A DNA stretch of 64,000 bases from contig CP092870.1 in assembly GCA_030710605.1 (NCBI GenBank), positions 55,451,532 to 55,515,531 on the forward strand, read 5' to 3'. The notes beneath the pieces are model-generated. The model was not told the DNA's origin, did not search any database, and saw only the letters and a program-made list of their open reading frames with translations. A program made the position numbers and the translations under genes. How positions within the stretch are numbered: the first letter of the stretch is position 1; each line of letters starts with the position of its first letter. Positions 22,000 to 32,605 of this stretch are shown here, piece after piece. Source of the DNA: Cordylochernes scorpioides (Eukaryota; Arthropoda; Arachnida; Pseudoscorpiones; Chernetidae).

Positions 22000-22640
22000 A
22001 TATTTAACTCACCAAAGACTATGATCTTTGTGAAATAAATTAAAATAAATTTATATATTTACTATATATTGTATATTGATTGTATATTGCATATTCAATA
22101 TATTTTTTGTAATCTTTAAAAGACTTTTTCGAACAATGCTTCTTCGTCTGAAGCGTATTCTTAAAGAGGATTAAACAAGTTTAGAAAAATGGTCAAATAG
22201 TCAAAACAATCTTACATTAATATCTATTAATAATATTTATAAGACTCACTATATATTGTCACCGAATAATCTGTGATGGCCTACTCGGTTTATCATCAAA
22301 AATCACGTGACGTCTGCATTTTATTTGTGAATATTTTGTTTATATATCATTTAGTTTTCAAAATTAAAAATAACTGTCAAAAAAAATCGTTCTGGTCTGA
22401 CTTATAATCGTGATATAGAACTGTTGTTGGTTGTTTGTTTAAAACAATCAATGACTCACGCAAAAGATTTACTTTAGAAGAACAACCATTATTTATTTTT
22501 ACTTTCGGCTGCAGGTTGCATCTATTTCAAAATAAACAAACTATCTTGAACTATATATTTTTTTATTACTTTTATAAATTTAATTACCATCTATCGTTAA
22601 ATTTATTTAAATATAGAAACTTTCTCCTTGGAATTTAAAT
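22000..22640. other. No recognisable gene
   Basis: AT-rich sequence, no repeat match recognised within the window. Confidence 0.4.
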
Positions 22641-23037
22641 ACTATAAACTAAAGTGCCGGGAGAAAATGATTTTTTATTAAAACGACTACACGAGCTTTC
22701 GGGCAGTCACGCCCTTCAACTGATAATGATACATGATGGCAATAGGCCTTAAATAGGATTCCGTTTTTAAAGAGATATTTTACATATGAGAAAAAATAAT
22801 ATAGGACGGCTAAAAAACAATTTTGTTAAAAATATTTGCAAATCTAAGCTATTATATAATATATTTATGTAACTATGCTAATCCTGTAATGCCGGTTGAC
22901 AATTAACTGGTAGGTTTGTAATTGGCTATAACATGTGACTAAATAATGACGAGAGACTAGAATTAGGATATCGACTGTTTAACCCGCCATCAGCGGCCAT
23001 ATTGGAAATATACTGGGGGAGGGGGGGGGGGGGGGGT

Positions 23038-23391
23038 TTAACGGATATTCAAGTTTCTACATATGTCCTGATATTGTGCAGGTAGATCTATATGTCGGTT
23101 AATGCTATTTTTTGATATGGATACTATGGCTTCTATGATCAGTCTTTGGTATTTATTGGAGATGTTATTGTATAATGTGGTGGGTGAAGTTATATCAAAA
23201 GAGTGGCCTGTGTCATGAATGTGGTTGTAGATGAGGGACCTGTTGTCTTTGTTATTGACGCACCTGCCATGCTCAGTCATCCTGATGGCCACGGACCTAC
23301 CAGTCTCACCTATATAGGTTGCGCTACAATCGTTGCATGAGACTGAGTAGAAATACCTGCATCTTACCGTACTCAACACAATCCGCTGCAA
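23038..23391 (-). pseudogene. Penelope-like GIY-YIG endonuclease, left copy
   Basis: Minus-strand frame with VSCNDCSATYIGETGRSVAIR, the Cx2C pair, HIHDTGHSF histidines and the IIEAI glutamate. These residues are typical of the Penelope endonuclease with its CCHH zinc site. The RT and linker domains are missing upstream. It ends CRNLNIR just before a G-run. Truncated and not autonomous. Confidence 0.85.
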
Positions 23392-23834
23392 TATCTCACC
23401 TTCTTAAGCCTCATGGCATTAACACCTACTATACAAACAATAGAAGCCTGGCCACCATCCTCAGACATCCCATTACCCGATTGCCGAGACCTGCCATTGT
23501 TCAGTCATCGGGTGGCTCGGTCTACTCAGTCACATGCAACGATTGTAGCGCAACCTATATAGGTGAGACTGGTAGGTCCGTGGCCATCAGGATGACTGAG
23601 CATGGCAGGTGCGTCAATAACAAAGACAACAGGTCCCTCATCTACAACCACATTCATGACACAGGCCACTCTTTTGATTTAACTTCACCCACCACATTAT
23701 ACAATAACATCTCCAATAAATACCAAAGACTGATCATAGAAGCCATAGTATCCATATCAAAAAATAGCATTAACCGACATATAGATCTACCTGCACAATA
23801 TCAGGACATATGTAGTAACTTGAATATCCGTTAA
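23385..23834 (+). pseudogene. Penelope-like linker and GIY-YIG endonuclease, right copy
   Basis: The open plus-strand frame starts at 23319, but homology begins near 23385. It carries the RT-endonuclease linker (LLKPHGINTYYTNNRSLATIL, LPRPAIVQSSGG), then YSVTCNDCSATYIGETG and the same C-terminus as the left copy. The domain itself is intact. The RT lies beyond the truncation. The protein family nicks DNA for target priming. Confidence 0.85.
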
Positions 23835-24249
23835 AACCCCCCCCCCCCCCCCCTCCCCCAGTATATTTCCAATATGGCCGCTGATGGCGGGTTAAACAGT
23901 CGATATCCTAATTCTAGTCTCTCGTCATTATTTAGTCACATGTTATAGCCAATTACAAACCTACCAGTTAATTGTCAACCGGCTTTACAGGATTAGCATA
24001 GTTACATAAATATATTATATAATAGCTTAGATTTGCAAATATTTTTAACAAAATTGTTTTTTAGCCGTCCTATATTATTTTTTCTCATATGTAAAATATC
24101 TCTTTAAAAACGGAATCCTATTTCAGGCCTATTGCCATCATGTATCATTACCAGTTGAAGGGCGTGACTGCCCGAAAGCTCGTGTAGTCGTTTTAATAAA
24201 AAATCATTTTCTCCCGGCACTTTAGTTTATAGTATCTATCTTTAAAATT

Positions 24250-24335
24250 TTACACAAATAAATTTACTGGCAATGCGTTTTTTTAATTTAAAAGTAACGC
24301 ATTGCCAGTAAATTTATTTCTGTGAAATTTTATAT
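24250..24335. repeat. Short palindromic MITE
   Basis: AATAAATTTACTGGCAATGC and its inverse surround an AT-rich loop. It abuts the palindrome above and has no coding content. Confidence 0.65.
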
Positions 24336-24339
24336 ATTT

Positions 24340-24790
24340 TTATATTGATGATGATTAACATTTTTATTTACATGTATAATTAGTCATTTTATAAATACTC
24401 TTAATATTTTAAATAATATTATTTATTTATTTGAAAGTTTTTACTTTTAATTATTTAATATATTTTACATTTAAATAAACAACTCTAAAATATTTAAGTC
24501 ATTATTTCAAAAAGTAGACAAAGCAGAATAAAAAAACAAAGATAATTGATGAATATATATAAGGCAAATGATGAAGTTATCAATAAGTTGTAAAGGATAA
24601 AATACTATGAATATTAATACAAAACAAACAAAGTATTTTAATTAATTAGAAAATCACAAATTTACCTATTTACAAGTTTACAGTTTATATCTCTAGCGTC
24701 CGCTACAGAACCATAGAATATTGACATGTAGCCAACATACAAGGATGGTAGAACAATTACTTTTTTTACCACCTAAATAAAGAGAACTTA
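24340..24790. other. AT-rich intron sequence
   Basis: Between the MITE and the next exon I see no repeat match or gene, only AT-rich DNA. Confidence 0.4.
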
Positions 24791-24791
24791 C

Positions 24792-24923
24792 CTGGTATGT
24801 GTACGATAAATATCTAAACAAAAAATGATAAGGAAAGCTTAAGTTAATAGCAAATGCTCCGATAAGTACGAAGAGCGAGTAGAGACTGTAGCTTAGCCAG
24901 ATTCCAAGTGCCATCTTGAACAT
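24792..24923 (-). CDS. Internal coding exon (44 residues) of membrane-protein gene
   Basis: A 132-nt exon, phase 0 at both ends, with acceptor TTTGTGTGTTTAG and donor CAG|GTAAGT. It encodes MFKMALGIWLSYSLYSL and then a second hydrophobic run (FVLIGAFAINLSFPYHF) ending SYTYQ, one long helix plus a short loop. The initial Met could serve as an alternative start but is more likely internal, because the 33231-33310 exon also ends in phase 0. It joins in frame to 19782-19841. Confidence 0.8.
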
Positions 24924-25392
24924 CTAAACACACAAATTCAAACATTCACATTTTATTAATCAATCAGGCGAAATATTCAAATATTTCGGCCTATTACATA
25001 GGAAACAAACAAAACAACAAACAAATTAAAACATATATTTATATGGTAATTTAAGCCAACAACCCCATATTGTATATAACTTATAACAATATTTTAATGT
25101 TGTATAATAGAAACACATCTGTAAATGATTATACGCATTATTGACATGTGTCATTACATCATCATTTGTATTGTACTTTGTACAAACTGAGGATAAATAA
25201 ATAAAACTCTGTAATAGATTAAGAGTTGAGCTAAAGAGAATAGAAGTCAAAAACGTCTAAATTCGAGATAGATGGAAGTCACAAAACAACAAGGTCTAAA
25301 AATGGAAACTGCCACCGCGCCAGTTTAGATTTCCACCAGACGATCCACACTCTTCACATCTGGTGAAATGCAAAACTTCCTTTCTCGGAAAA

Positions 25393-25402
25393 TATATAAA
25401 AG
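25393..25402 (+). promoter_or_regulatory. TATA box of LARD-like LTR
   Basis: TATATAAAAG followed ~30 bp later by repeated CAGTCACTT sequences. This is a plausible LTR core promoter, supported only by motif and position. Confidence 0.45.
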
Positions 25403-26399
25403 ACCCCCGTCTTTAGCCAAAAATACAGTCACTTTACAGTCACTTGGTAGTCAGTTCACCATCAGCGGAAGCCCACGTCGGTTGTCACCAAGGTCCTCCT
25501 CATCAACCATGTAGTCAGTAAGAACTCTTCGATCTCTCCATCTTTCGCTCCTAGCTTAACTTTTATCTGTTCACGGAACTTTCTTAGTGTAACTGTGTCT
25601 TCGTTTTTTGTGTATGGACAATCCCAAGCTTTCCACTCTGCCTCGACCACGACTGCCTGTACTTTGTGAGAACTGTAAAAGGTCTTCCAAGGTGCAGAGA
25701 GGTACTGGAAAACTCCCCATCCTGACTGTTCTTCTCGGTCAACACAGTATAGCGAGAGTTGACAGGGACTCACACCATAGTTTAAGTCGACTGGATACCT
25801 CATCACATTTTTAGTCGACAAGAGTCTACAAGAGTCAACAGTAACACACCACACACAGTTTTAGTCGGCAGGATTCTACAAGAGGCTACCAGACCTCATC
25901 ACATTTATAGTCGACAGGATGACCAAAACGAAGAATGACACAGCGATGAAGGTAAGAAGACTGTTCAGATAGAAGCGAGAAAGAGCGAAGATGGAGGAAC
26001 AAACCGGCCATTCCAACGAAACGACCAAGCGATCTCTCCCCAACAAGAGATATTTATGGAAGACACGACGCCCCAAGGGACCTCTGCAGACCCGCTAACA
26101 GATCGCCAACGCCGGGAGCAAGCTGTCTGACCACCCCAACGACACAGTCGAAATTCCCGCAAGTCATGGAAATCGAGGAGCAGAATGACGCAAACCCGGT
26201 GAGAAGTTCTCCACCTTCGACTTGACATCGTCGAGACAATGCTCAAAGCGACAAACCGCAAACGACTTTATAGAAGTTAAAAGCTTCTACAAGTCCTACA
26301 TGGAGCGCTTCCCACGTCAGCAGGAAAACAACCAGAGACCAAGTTTCCTGACTGAACAATCATCACACAATTGTAAGTTTTTAAAACCCTACCTTAACT

Positions 26400-27270
26400 T
26401 TATCCTCAAGTTCACAACTTGATTCCCCATAATTTTTGTATTTATATTTTCACTTTAAGCATTTTAAAATCAATTTTTACCTTTTTTATATCATTTTTTA
26501 ATACAATCTTTAAAACTTTCACACTCTCATTTATCAAATTTACTTTAATTTTCAATCTGATTATAAATTTCAAGTCATTACTCTCAATTTTATTTTAAAT
26601 AATTTCGCCAATCACACATATTTACAAATTTACCAATCTTACATGTCGTTTCCTAAATTTATCTAAAATGGTACTATTCAAATCTATAACTTAAAAAAAT
26701 CATTTAATTATTTTCAAAAATCTCTCATTCATCATAATTCTAGATTTATTTTTGTTTTTATTGAGATTTTATCATTATATATATATATATACCAAAATAC
26801 CATTATCTTAATCAATTCTTAAAATTTTGAAAATATTATTGTCATATTTACCATTTTAAGTAAACGCCACAATTCACAATATTCTCGTCACTATCACGCC
26901 ATTGTCCTTTTACAAGGATCATTTTCACGCTACCATATTCAACGATCAAAGAAATATCAATTTTTAAATATAAATTAACATAGGTGAAACGCATTTTTTT
27001 TAATTGCAAAAATCGAAAGATACAATATCTTCAAAACCACCACTAGGAAAAACAACTATCTTTCCCAAAACAAGTTTAAAATAAAAACCCATCAACTACC
27101 ACGCCAGTAGCTAAATTAAGTCACGGCCTTTCAAAACTATTACAATCGTTAAATTCCAACATAGCTACACTCCCTCGTACCTTCATTTTACATGCATATT
27201 TAATCATCAACAAATCTTTCTCAACAAACGTTACAACACCCTCACATCACTTTCTCCAATTGGCAACAAT
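26400..27270 (+). other. Internal noncoding part of the LARD-like element
   Basis: Very AT-rich and without open frames of note. 26373 has GTAAGT directly after CACACAATT, a donor-like site, but no partner exon is visible. Confidence 0.35.
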
Positions 27271-28555
27271 TATTAGTGCGCGACTTAACAAACAAATCCA
27301 ATTTCGAGCCACACAAGCTCCATAACGTCGCCCCACTAAACACTAAAAAAATTCACATTATACGTGCCATATCCACTAACAGTCAAATATTCTCGATGTG
27401 TTTCATACCACCACCACCCATGACTTTATTAAATTTGTTATTCATGGGGAAACAGGTTAGATTTGCTACCAAAACAACGACTTCACTTGACACCTTTCCA
27501 AATCACTTCTCACTTCGTATCACAGTGCCACACCACAAAACCTTTTCACTTTTCAGGCCAAAGACGCCTTCATGCCTGTGACACATCTCACCCCAAAGCG
27601 TGTCCACGTCGAAAGTCGCACTTCCACCACACATCTAAACCTGACATCACTGAATAACATTTTTTCTAAGTCTAAACTATCTTCGAAACACAACCACTTA
27701 TGAACATCGAGCAAACTATATTTTCAAATAGGCAAGAAAATCGCCAACCTCGCGACAAAAGAGAGAAAGTCAGTTTCAAGTAAATCTCAAATATAACAAA
27801 GCATCCCCATGATTGACTACCCTAAAAATAGAATTCCCGTGAAAAAAAGGAAGTGGACGCCCTTTATGACGTCACTCCCCAAATCACTGCTATCTTTGGA
27901 CTATCCTCTCTTCCCCCTCAAGGCAGATCTTCATGACCGCTAACTTCATGATCGCCATTTTTTTTAAACACATGTTTCACACTAACCATTTAGGTTTTCT
28001 TACAAATCTCACCAACGCCTTAATCACAACACAACATATATTAAACATTTTACATGTTAATTGATATCACAAATTAAAACAATTTGGTTAAGTCTTATAT
28101 AGACTTTAGGACGCAAAAGAGAAATCATTCTCTACATATCACCATTTTGGAAAAATGAAAATGTCATTTCACTTATTCCCAGCTTCAGAGAGTCATAAAA
28201 ACACCGATGTTTACCAATGGGATATGATCTAGTTACACACCACAGTTGTAACTTTTCTTCAAAAGAGACAATTTTTGTTCAATTTTCCACTACCCATCAT
28301 TTACCCAATCATTAATAACCTTTAATTACATTCAAAATTTTGTATAAAATCTTTAAATTTCAATTATTTATTTTTTTTACCTTTCAATTATATAATCAAA
28401 TTTTTAATCCAACATGATTTTTAATCCAACAACTTTTATTTTTCATGATATTATTTTAGTATTGCAAAACATTTAATTGTTTAAAAAATCATTTTTAATT
28501 CTTAATTATTATATCTTTTATTAACACCTGAACAATTTTTATCCTGGAACCTATC

Positions 28556-29045
28556 ATTAAATATAAAGGTTTACATTACCCAAACAAGAATCGCTTCGAC
28601 TATACTAAGAGAAAGTCACACTCAAATAATTAAAAAGTAAAATGTAATTTGTAAATTCTGCAAAACTGAAAGCATTGAAGAAATGACCCACTACATCTCT
28701 GAATTCATTATTGTTAAAGAGGAACGGAATATGATCTTAAAGAACATTATCCAAGTCTACGTGAACCCCTTTCAGCTAATCAGAATAATGTCCGAGAAAA
28801 AATAGTTAGCGATAGAATTGTTTAATTTTCATAAAGCGTTAGAGAATAAGGTAATCTCTAAGAACTAACATTACAGAACAATTACCTTCCATAGTTAATT
28901 TGTATAGTTATGTTGAATGCTATGATTTCCTTTCATTTTCCCATTTCTTCTTTGTTTATGTTTTTTTCCTCTTTCTTCATGAAAATGATATATGGCGAGT
29001 CCTTACAGGACGGAAATGCCCTATTAAAGCAGTTGTTGTTGTTGT
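28556..29045 (+). pseudogene. LINE 3' end fragment
   Basis: Plus-strand reading gives a decayed zinc-tail (FCKTESIEEMTHYISEFI) and a short C-terminus like that of the 15.8-kb LINE. A 3' UTR with GTCCTTACAGGACGGAAATG and a (GTT)n tail follows. It is a different copy of a related LINE, strongly 5' truncated. Confidence 0.6.
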
Positions 29046-29054
29046 ATCAAATAT

Positions 29055-29390
29055 TTTCCAGAGTTATTGTCTGAATACCGATATACATGATAACAGGTAC
29101 AACTTCTTTAAGTTTTGTCAATGAGTATATACACATTAGGTTATCTCGTGTGTCTTCAATAAAAATCAAAGTGTATCAAATTTCTTTCAGAGTTATTGTC
29201 TGAATACCGATATACTACAACTTATTTAAGCTTTGCCCATGAGTGCATACACTTCTGGTTATCTCGTGTCTTCAATAAAGAGAGATCACTGTGTATCAAA
29301 TATCTTTTAGAGTTATTGTCTGAATCCCGATATACATGCTAAAAGGTACTACTTCCTTATATTTTGTCCATGAGTGTATATAAGAAGAAA
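29055..29390 (+). repeat. Tandem ~115-bp repeat units
   Basis: Three or more units of GAGTTATTGTCTGAAT.CCG, ATATACATGCTAAAAGGTAC, TTTTGTCCATGAGTGTAT and GGTTATCTCGTGTGTCTTC. The same unit appears at 34650-35215 and 57350-57665. Confidence 0.75.
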
Positions 29391-29394
29391 AAAT

Positions 29395-29877
29395 ATTTAG
29401 AAAGTTTAGCCCCTCAGTGATTGAAAAGAAAAAAAAACTCTGTTAATTTAATTCCAGTGTAATCATAAGAAATGTTTCAGAAATTTCCTATGCTATATAG
29501 ATAGTCTCCTGACATAGCGATAAGAATCTATTGAGTTATTTTCTTTGATATTAGGCATTATATTGTTAGAGAATTGTAAACGTTGTTGAATACATTTGTA
29601 AGTCAGATTATTGATGTTCAGTTTCGGTTCAACATGCAAAATAGGAATGAGGCTGAAATACAATTTAGTATATTTCATGGAATTATGATGCTAATGTCCA
29701 GTGTGGGGTCTGATAGTTACCCCCATCGGGTGCCTCCCCAAGTGGTGGATAGAGGAATGTCTCCCAGAATGGATGGTACCGGTGAAATTCCCGGGGTGGA
29801 CTGTTGCAGTTTCTTGGGGCACAGTATCAGATCCAGAGTAACACATGGTTTTTGGAGATGAAGAGAATGGCAGAGGA
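29395..29877. other. No recognisable gene
   Basis: A unique-looking stretch leading into the minisatellite. The frames seen there are extensions of the repeat reading frames. Confidence 0.4.
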
Positions 29878-30635
29878 AGTATGGAAAGACCATGTGGCCC
29901 ACCCTTAGTAGAGGAAGACACTGAAGGAGGGAGATATGGAGAGACCATGTGGCCCACCCTCAGTAGAGAGAAAGGCACTGAAGGAGGGAGATATGGAGAG
30001 ACTATGTAGCCTACTCTCAGTAGAGAGGAAGGCGCTGAAGGAGGGAGATATGGAGAGACCATGTAGCCCACCCTTAGTAGAGGAAGACACTGAAGGAGGG
30101 AGATATGTAGAGACCATGTAGCCCACCCTTAGTAGAGGAAATCACTGAAGGAGGGAGATATGGAGAGACCATGTAGCCCACTCTCGGTATAGAGGAAGGC
30201 ACTGAAGGAGGGAGATATGGAGAGACCATGTAGCCCACTCTCGGTATAGAGGAAGGCACTGAAGGAGGGAGATATGGAGAGACCATGTAGCCCACCCTTA
30301 GTAGAGGAAGACACTGAAGGAGGGAGATATGGAGAGACCATGTAGCCCACCCTTAGTAGAGGAAAGCACTGAAGGAGGGAGATATGGAGAGACCATGTAG
30401 CCCACTCTCGGTATAGAGGAAGGCACTGAAGGAGGGAGATATGGAGAGACCATGTAGCCCAATCTCGGTATAGAGGAAGGCACTGAAGGAGGGAGATATG
30501 GAGAGACCATGTAGCCCACTCTCGGTATAGAGGAAGGCACTGAAGGAGGGAGATATGGAGAGACCATGTAGCCCACTCTCGGTATAGAGGAAGGCACTGA
30601 AGGAGGGAGATATGGAGAGACCATTTGGCCCACCC
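29878..30635. repeat. 55/57-bp minisatellite, about 13 copies
   Basis: Units run GGAGAGACCATGTAGCCCA then CTCTCGGTATAGAGGAAGGC (57 bp) or CCCTTAGTAGAGGAAAGC (55 bp), then ACTGAAGGAGGGAGATAT. Two length classes alternate. The minus strand is open in more than one frame with Pro/Ser-rich repeats. That follows from the lack of stops in the unit and is not evidence for a gene. Confidence 0.92.
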
Positions 30636-30654
30636 TCCAACTTCCGGGCTAACA

Positions 30655-30785
30655 TGCCCTACAAAACGGAGATCCAGAAGTACAACTTCTAGCCAAATAT
30701 AGCAAGTGTTATAATTGGCTATAGTTATAGCAAGTGTTATAATTGGCTATAAGTTGTACTTCTGGATCTCCGTGTTGTAGGGCAT
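30655..30785. repeat. Hairpin next to the minisatellite
   Basis: CTACAAAACGGAGATCCAGA and GTACAACTT are repeated inversely at the other side of two direct AGCAAGTGTTATAATTGGC repeats. The arms are ~45 bp. Confidence 0.7.
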
Positions 30786-30789
30786 GCTA

Positions 30790-31157
30790 GCCTGCAAGCT
30801 CGAAAAATAAAATAAATTAGAAAAGAAACTAAACCCTTGATTACTTATAGATAGTGTCAAAATAAATTATTTAAAAAATATTTTAAAATGCCCGAGAATT
30901 TATTTTAGTATGTTTGGTGAGGAAAATGTACAGGAACGCCAACCTTTTTCAAGGTATTAAAACATATTAATATATTAATTAATTAACTGAAATATTGATG
31001 AATAAATTATATTTTGGTCTAAAATATATGCCTTTTTATAAAATATTTATTTATTGTTAATATTTTATTTTATTATTTATTCATTCACGATATTTCAATT
31101 TTAATTTTTGCCCACAATTGTTCGCAATATTAATAGTTTCTGCTTTTGCCATCATAT
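30790..31157. other. No recognisable gene
   Basis: AT-rich sequence without recognised repeats. Confidence 0.4.
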
Positions 31158-31308
31158 TGAAACAAAGTATTTATTATTTTATTAACAGAGTATCATTTTT
31201 ATGTCTATATTTTGTTACTCTGTAAACTTCCCTCATTGCTTATCTTTTGCTTATCATTCATAGTTTATTCTTGTCTCAAATAAATTGCTCTGTCTTTCTG
31301 AAGTTGTC
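31158..31308 (+). repeat. Partial TRIM LTR
   Basis: Begins TGAAACAAAGTATTTATT and contains GAGTATCATTTTTATGTC and ACTCTGTAAACTTCCCTCA, as in the TRIM LTRs. It stops before the CACGTGG end. Confidence 0.65.
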
Positions 31309-31699
31309 ATTTTTTTCGTTTTCTATAATATCTTTATGGTTAAAATTATATGTTCGTAAATTTATCCATAAAGATATTATAAATACGAAAAACAAAAATC
31401 AATGATAAATAAAAATGAATAAGTATATTGTTGCATCAATTTTAATGCGCCCTACATTTATTCAAAATATTCTATGATATTTAATATTTATTTAAAATAG
31501 ATTATTTAGATTATCATCATTCCTTTTTATAGTTTCATTCCTTTTGTAATATTTTATTGTACCATTATCTTGATTGGTTTTTGGAGCGAGAGAGGACTGA
31601 GAGGAAGACTGCGGATCACGACCTACGAGGAAGACAACGAATAAATAAACAATAGCTTAAAAAGTAATTTTTTATTTTACTCTTATTTATTTGCTTTGA

Positions 31700-31793
31700 G
31701 TATGGAATCCCGCTCGGGAAACGTGTATAGCACCAAGAACGAGGAAACCAAGGTCGACGACCCTGCAAAGCTGCAACTTGGTGCAACAATATA
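31700..31793 (+). pseudogene. Gypsy gag start fragment
   Basis: Plus-strand MESRSGNVYSTKNEETKVDD and PAKLQLGATI, related to the gag starts at 7665-8093 and 327-416. It ends in a stop at the same place as the 327-416 fragment. It is preceded by a leader with ATTTGCTTTGAGT. Confidence 0.55.
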
Positions 31794-31972
31794 AATAAAA
31801 TAATTTAACCCTACCATCATTTCCCTGGCTGCTCTTGTGCATGAACTTGTAACTGTATTTTAGCTCTAATATAACCTTCCAATTTATACTTTATAAAACT
31901 ATTTTAGAGGCGTAATATTCTTTTTTTAAATAAAACAATTTCTACTGTCCTTACTGCGATAGAAAAATTAAA

Positions 31973-32020
31973 GGGAGGGCCTGGCTCATCAGTGGTGAAC
32001 CCTCCCAGCGGTTTCGCCAG
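31973..32020 (-). ncRNA. Hammerhead-core-like pseudoknot motif, minus copy
   Basis: Exact inverse of 32220-32267; see that entry. Presence in both arms means either transcript strand carries one sense copy. Confidence 0.4.
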
Positions 32021-32219
32021 TTTAATCTACCATACCGCTATTATATTGCATTTTTGGAACTTCCTTTTATAGGTGACTGTTGTAAGACTCTTGGAATGGG
32101 TATTTTAGAAGAACTATGGACATAAGCTTTTAGGACAGCAGAATTAAATATAATTATAAATATAATAAATAATAAGGAAGTTCCAAAAATGCAATATAAT
32201 AGCGGTATGGTAGATTAAA

Positions 32220-32267
32220 CTGGCGAAACCGCTGGGAGGGTTCACCACTGATGAGCCAGGCCCTCCC
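32220..32267 (+). ncRNA. Hammerhead-core-like pseudoknot motif
   Basis: Order: CTGGC, GAAAC, GGGAGGG, TTCACCA, CTGATGA, GCCAG, G, CCCTCCC. The CUGAUGA and GAAA boxes flank the CUGGC/GCCAG stem exactly as stem II of a hammerhead, in permuted (type II) order. A second stem GGGAGGG/CCCUCCC crosses it. Both stems covary: at 49754-49800 they read TTGGC/GCCAA and GGAGAG/CTCTCC. I cannot draw a convincing stem I, so self-cleavage is unproven. Confidence 0.45.
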
Positions 32268-32463
32268 TTTAATTTTTCCATCGCAGTAAGGACAGTAGAA
32301 ATTGTTTTATTTAAAAAAAAAAAAAAGAATATTACGCCTCTAAAATAGTTTTATAATTTGATAACAGATGGCGCTCTAGTACATCGTAATTTATACTTTC
32401 ATAACCTTTCTTTAGCTATCTGCTCACTACAGTATATATAACCTGTACATATCGGGGACTCAC

Positions 32464-32605
32464 CTCTTGACTTGCTCTCATTATCAGATCCCCCATTTTC
32501 ACTGAACCTTCTTCAGATGACCCAGGATAAGTCCTCAGATGGTCATGAGCGTGCGATGCAAGTTTACCCGTCCAAAATTTGGGCGGATGTTGTTGTTGTG
32601 TCATT
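32464..32605 (-). other. Possible alternative exon with LTR-derived acceptor
   Basis: A minus-strand open segment from an ATG at 32602-32604 (MTQQQHPPKFWTGKL...) to a strong donor GAG|GTGAGT in phase 0, which would join in frame to 24792-24923. The AG acceptor and the ATG fall inside a 45-bp remnant of a TRIM LTR (32595-32639), and the pyrimidine tract is poor. If spliced after 33231-33310 it reaches a stop after 13 codons. It may be an alternative first exon or a chance frame. Confidence 0.25.

Larger units (their letters stand above)
22642..24233. mobile_element. Giant palindrome of two Penelope-like element 3' ends
   Basis: Arms 22642-23350 and 23520-24233 are near-identical inverted copies, about 710 bp each, separated by ~160 bp. 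Each arm has a GIY-YIG endonuclease end, a long G or C homopolymer, and a terminal region containing GGGCGTGACTGCCCGAAAG. The outer ends ACTAAAGTGCCGGGAG and its inverse coincide. It is an inverted pair of 5'-truncated Penelope-like copies, an arrangement known for that class. Confidence 0.9.
25262..28000 (+). mobile_element. Old LARD-like LTR element, plus strand
   Basis: Inferred from two matches to the young LARD at 41033-45738. First, the LTR end and following AGTCGACAGGAT (25908-25920) mirror that element's LTR junction. Second, 27276-27660 is clearly homologous to 43560-43880 in inverse orientation (CACAAAACCTTTTCA, AAAGCGTGTCCACGTCG). No pol genes are seen. Outer limits are approximate. 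A run of short frames such as 26222-26422 has no recognisable domain. Confidence 0.5.
31894..32357. mobile_element. MITE family B, full palindrome with ribozyme-like core
   Basis: Arms 31894-32067 and 32171-32357 are near-perfect inverted copies around ~100 bp. Each contains the family end (TTCTACTGTCCTTACTGCG) and a copy of the 48-nt core. Related single-core copies lie at 49621-49862 and 61386-61570. It has no coding sequence. Confidence 0.85.

Noticed and set aside
23011-23036. Long G-run considered as a possible assembly gap or telomere-like tract
   Set aside because: The matching C-run in the other arm of the palindrome shows it belongs to the Penelope 3' end.
25462-25854. 130-codon minus-strand frame in the LARD-like LTR region
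   Set aside because: It lies antisense across an LTR with a plus-strand TATA box and shows no domain; probably a chance frame.
29691-30655. Several 60-126-residue Pro/Ser-rich frames on the minus strand
   Set aside because: They are translations of the same 55/57-bp minisatellite in different frames; no start context or splice sites support a gene.
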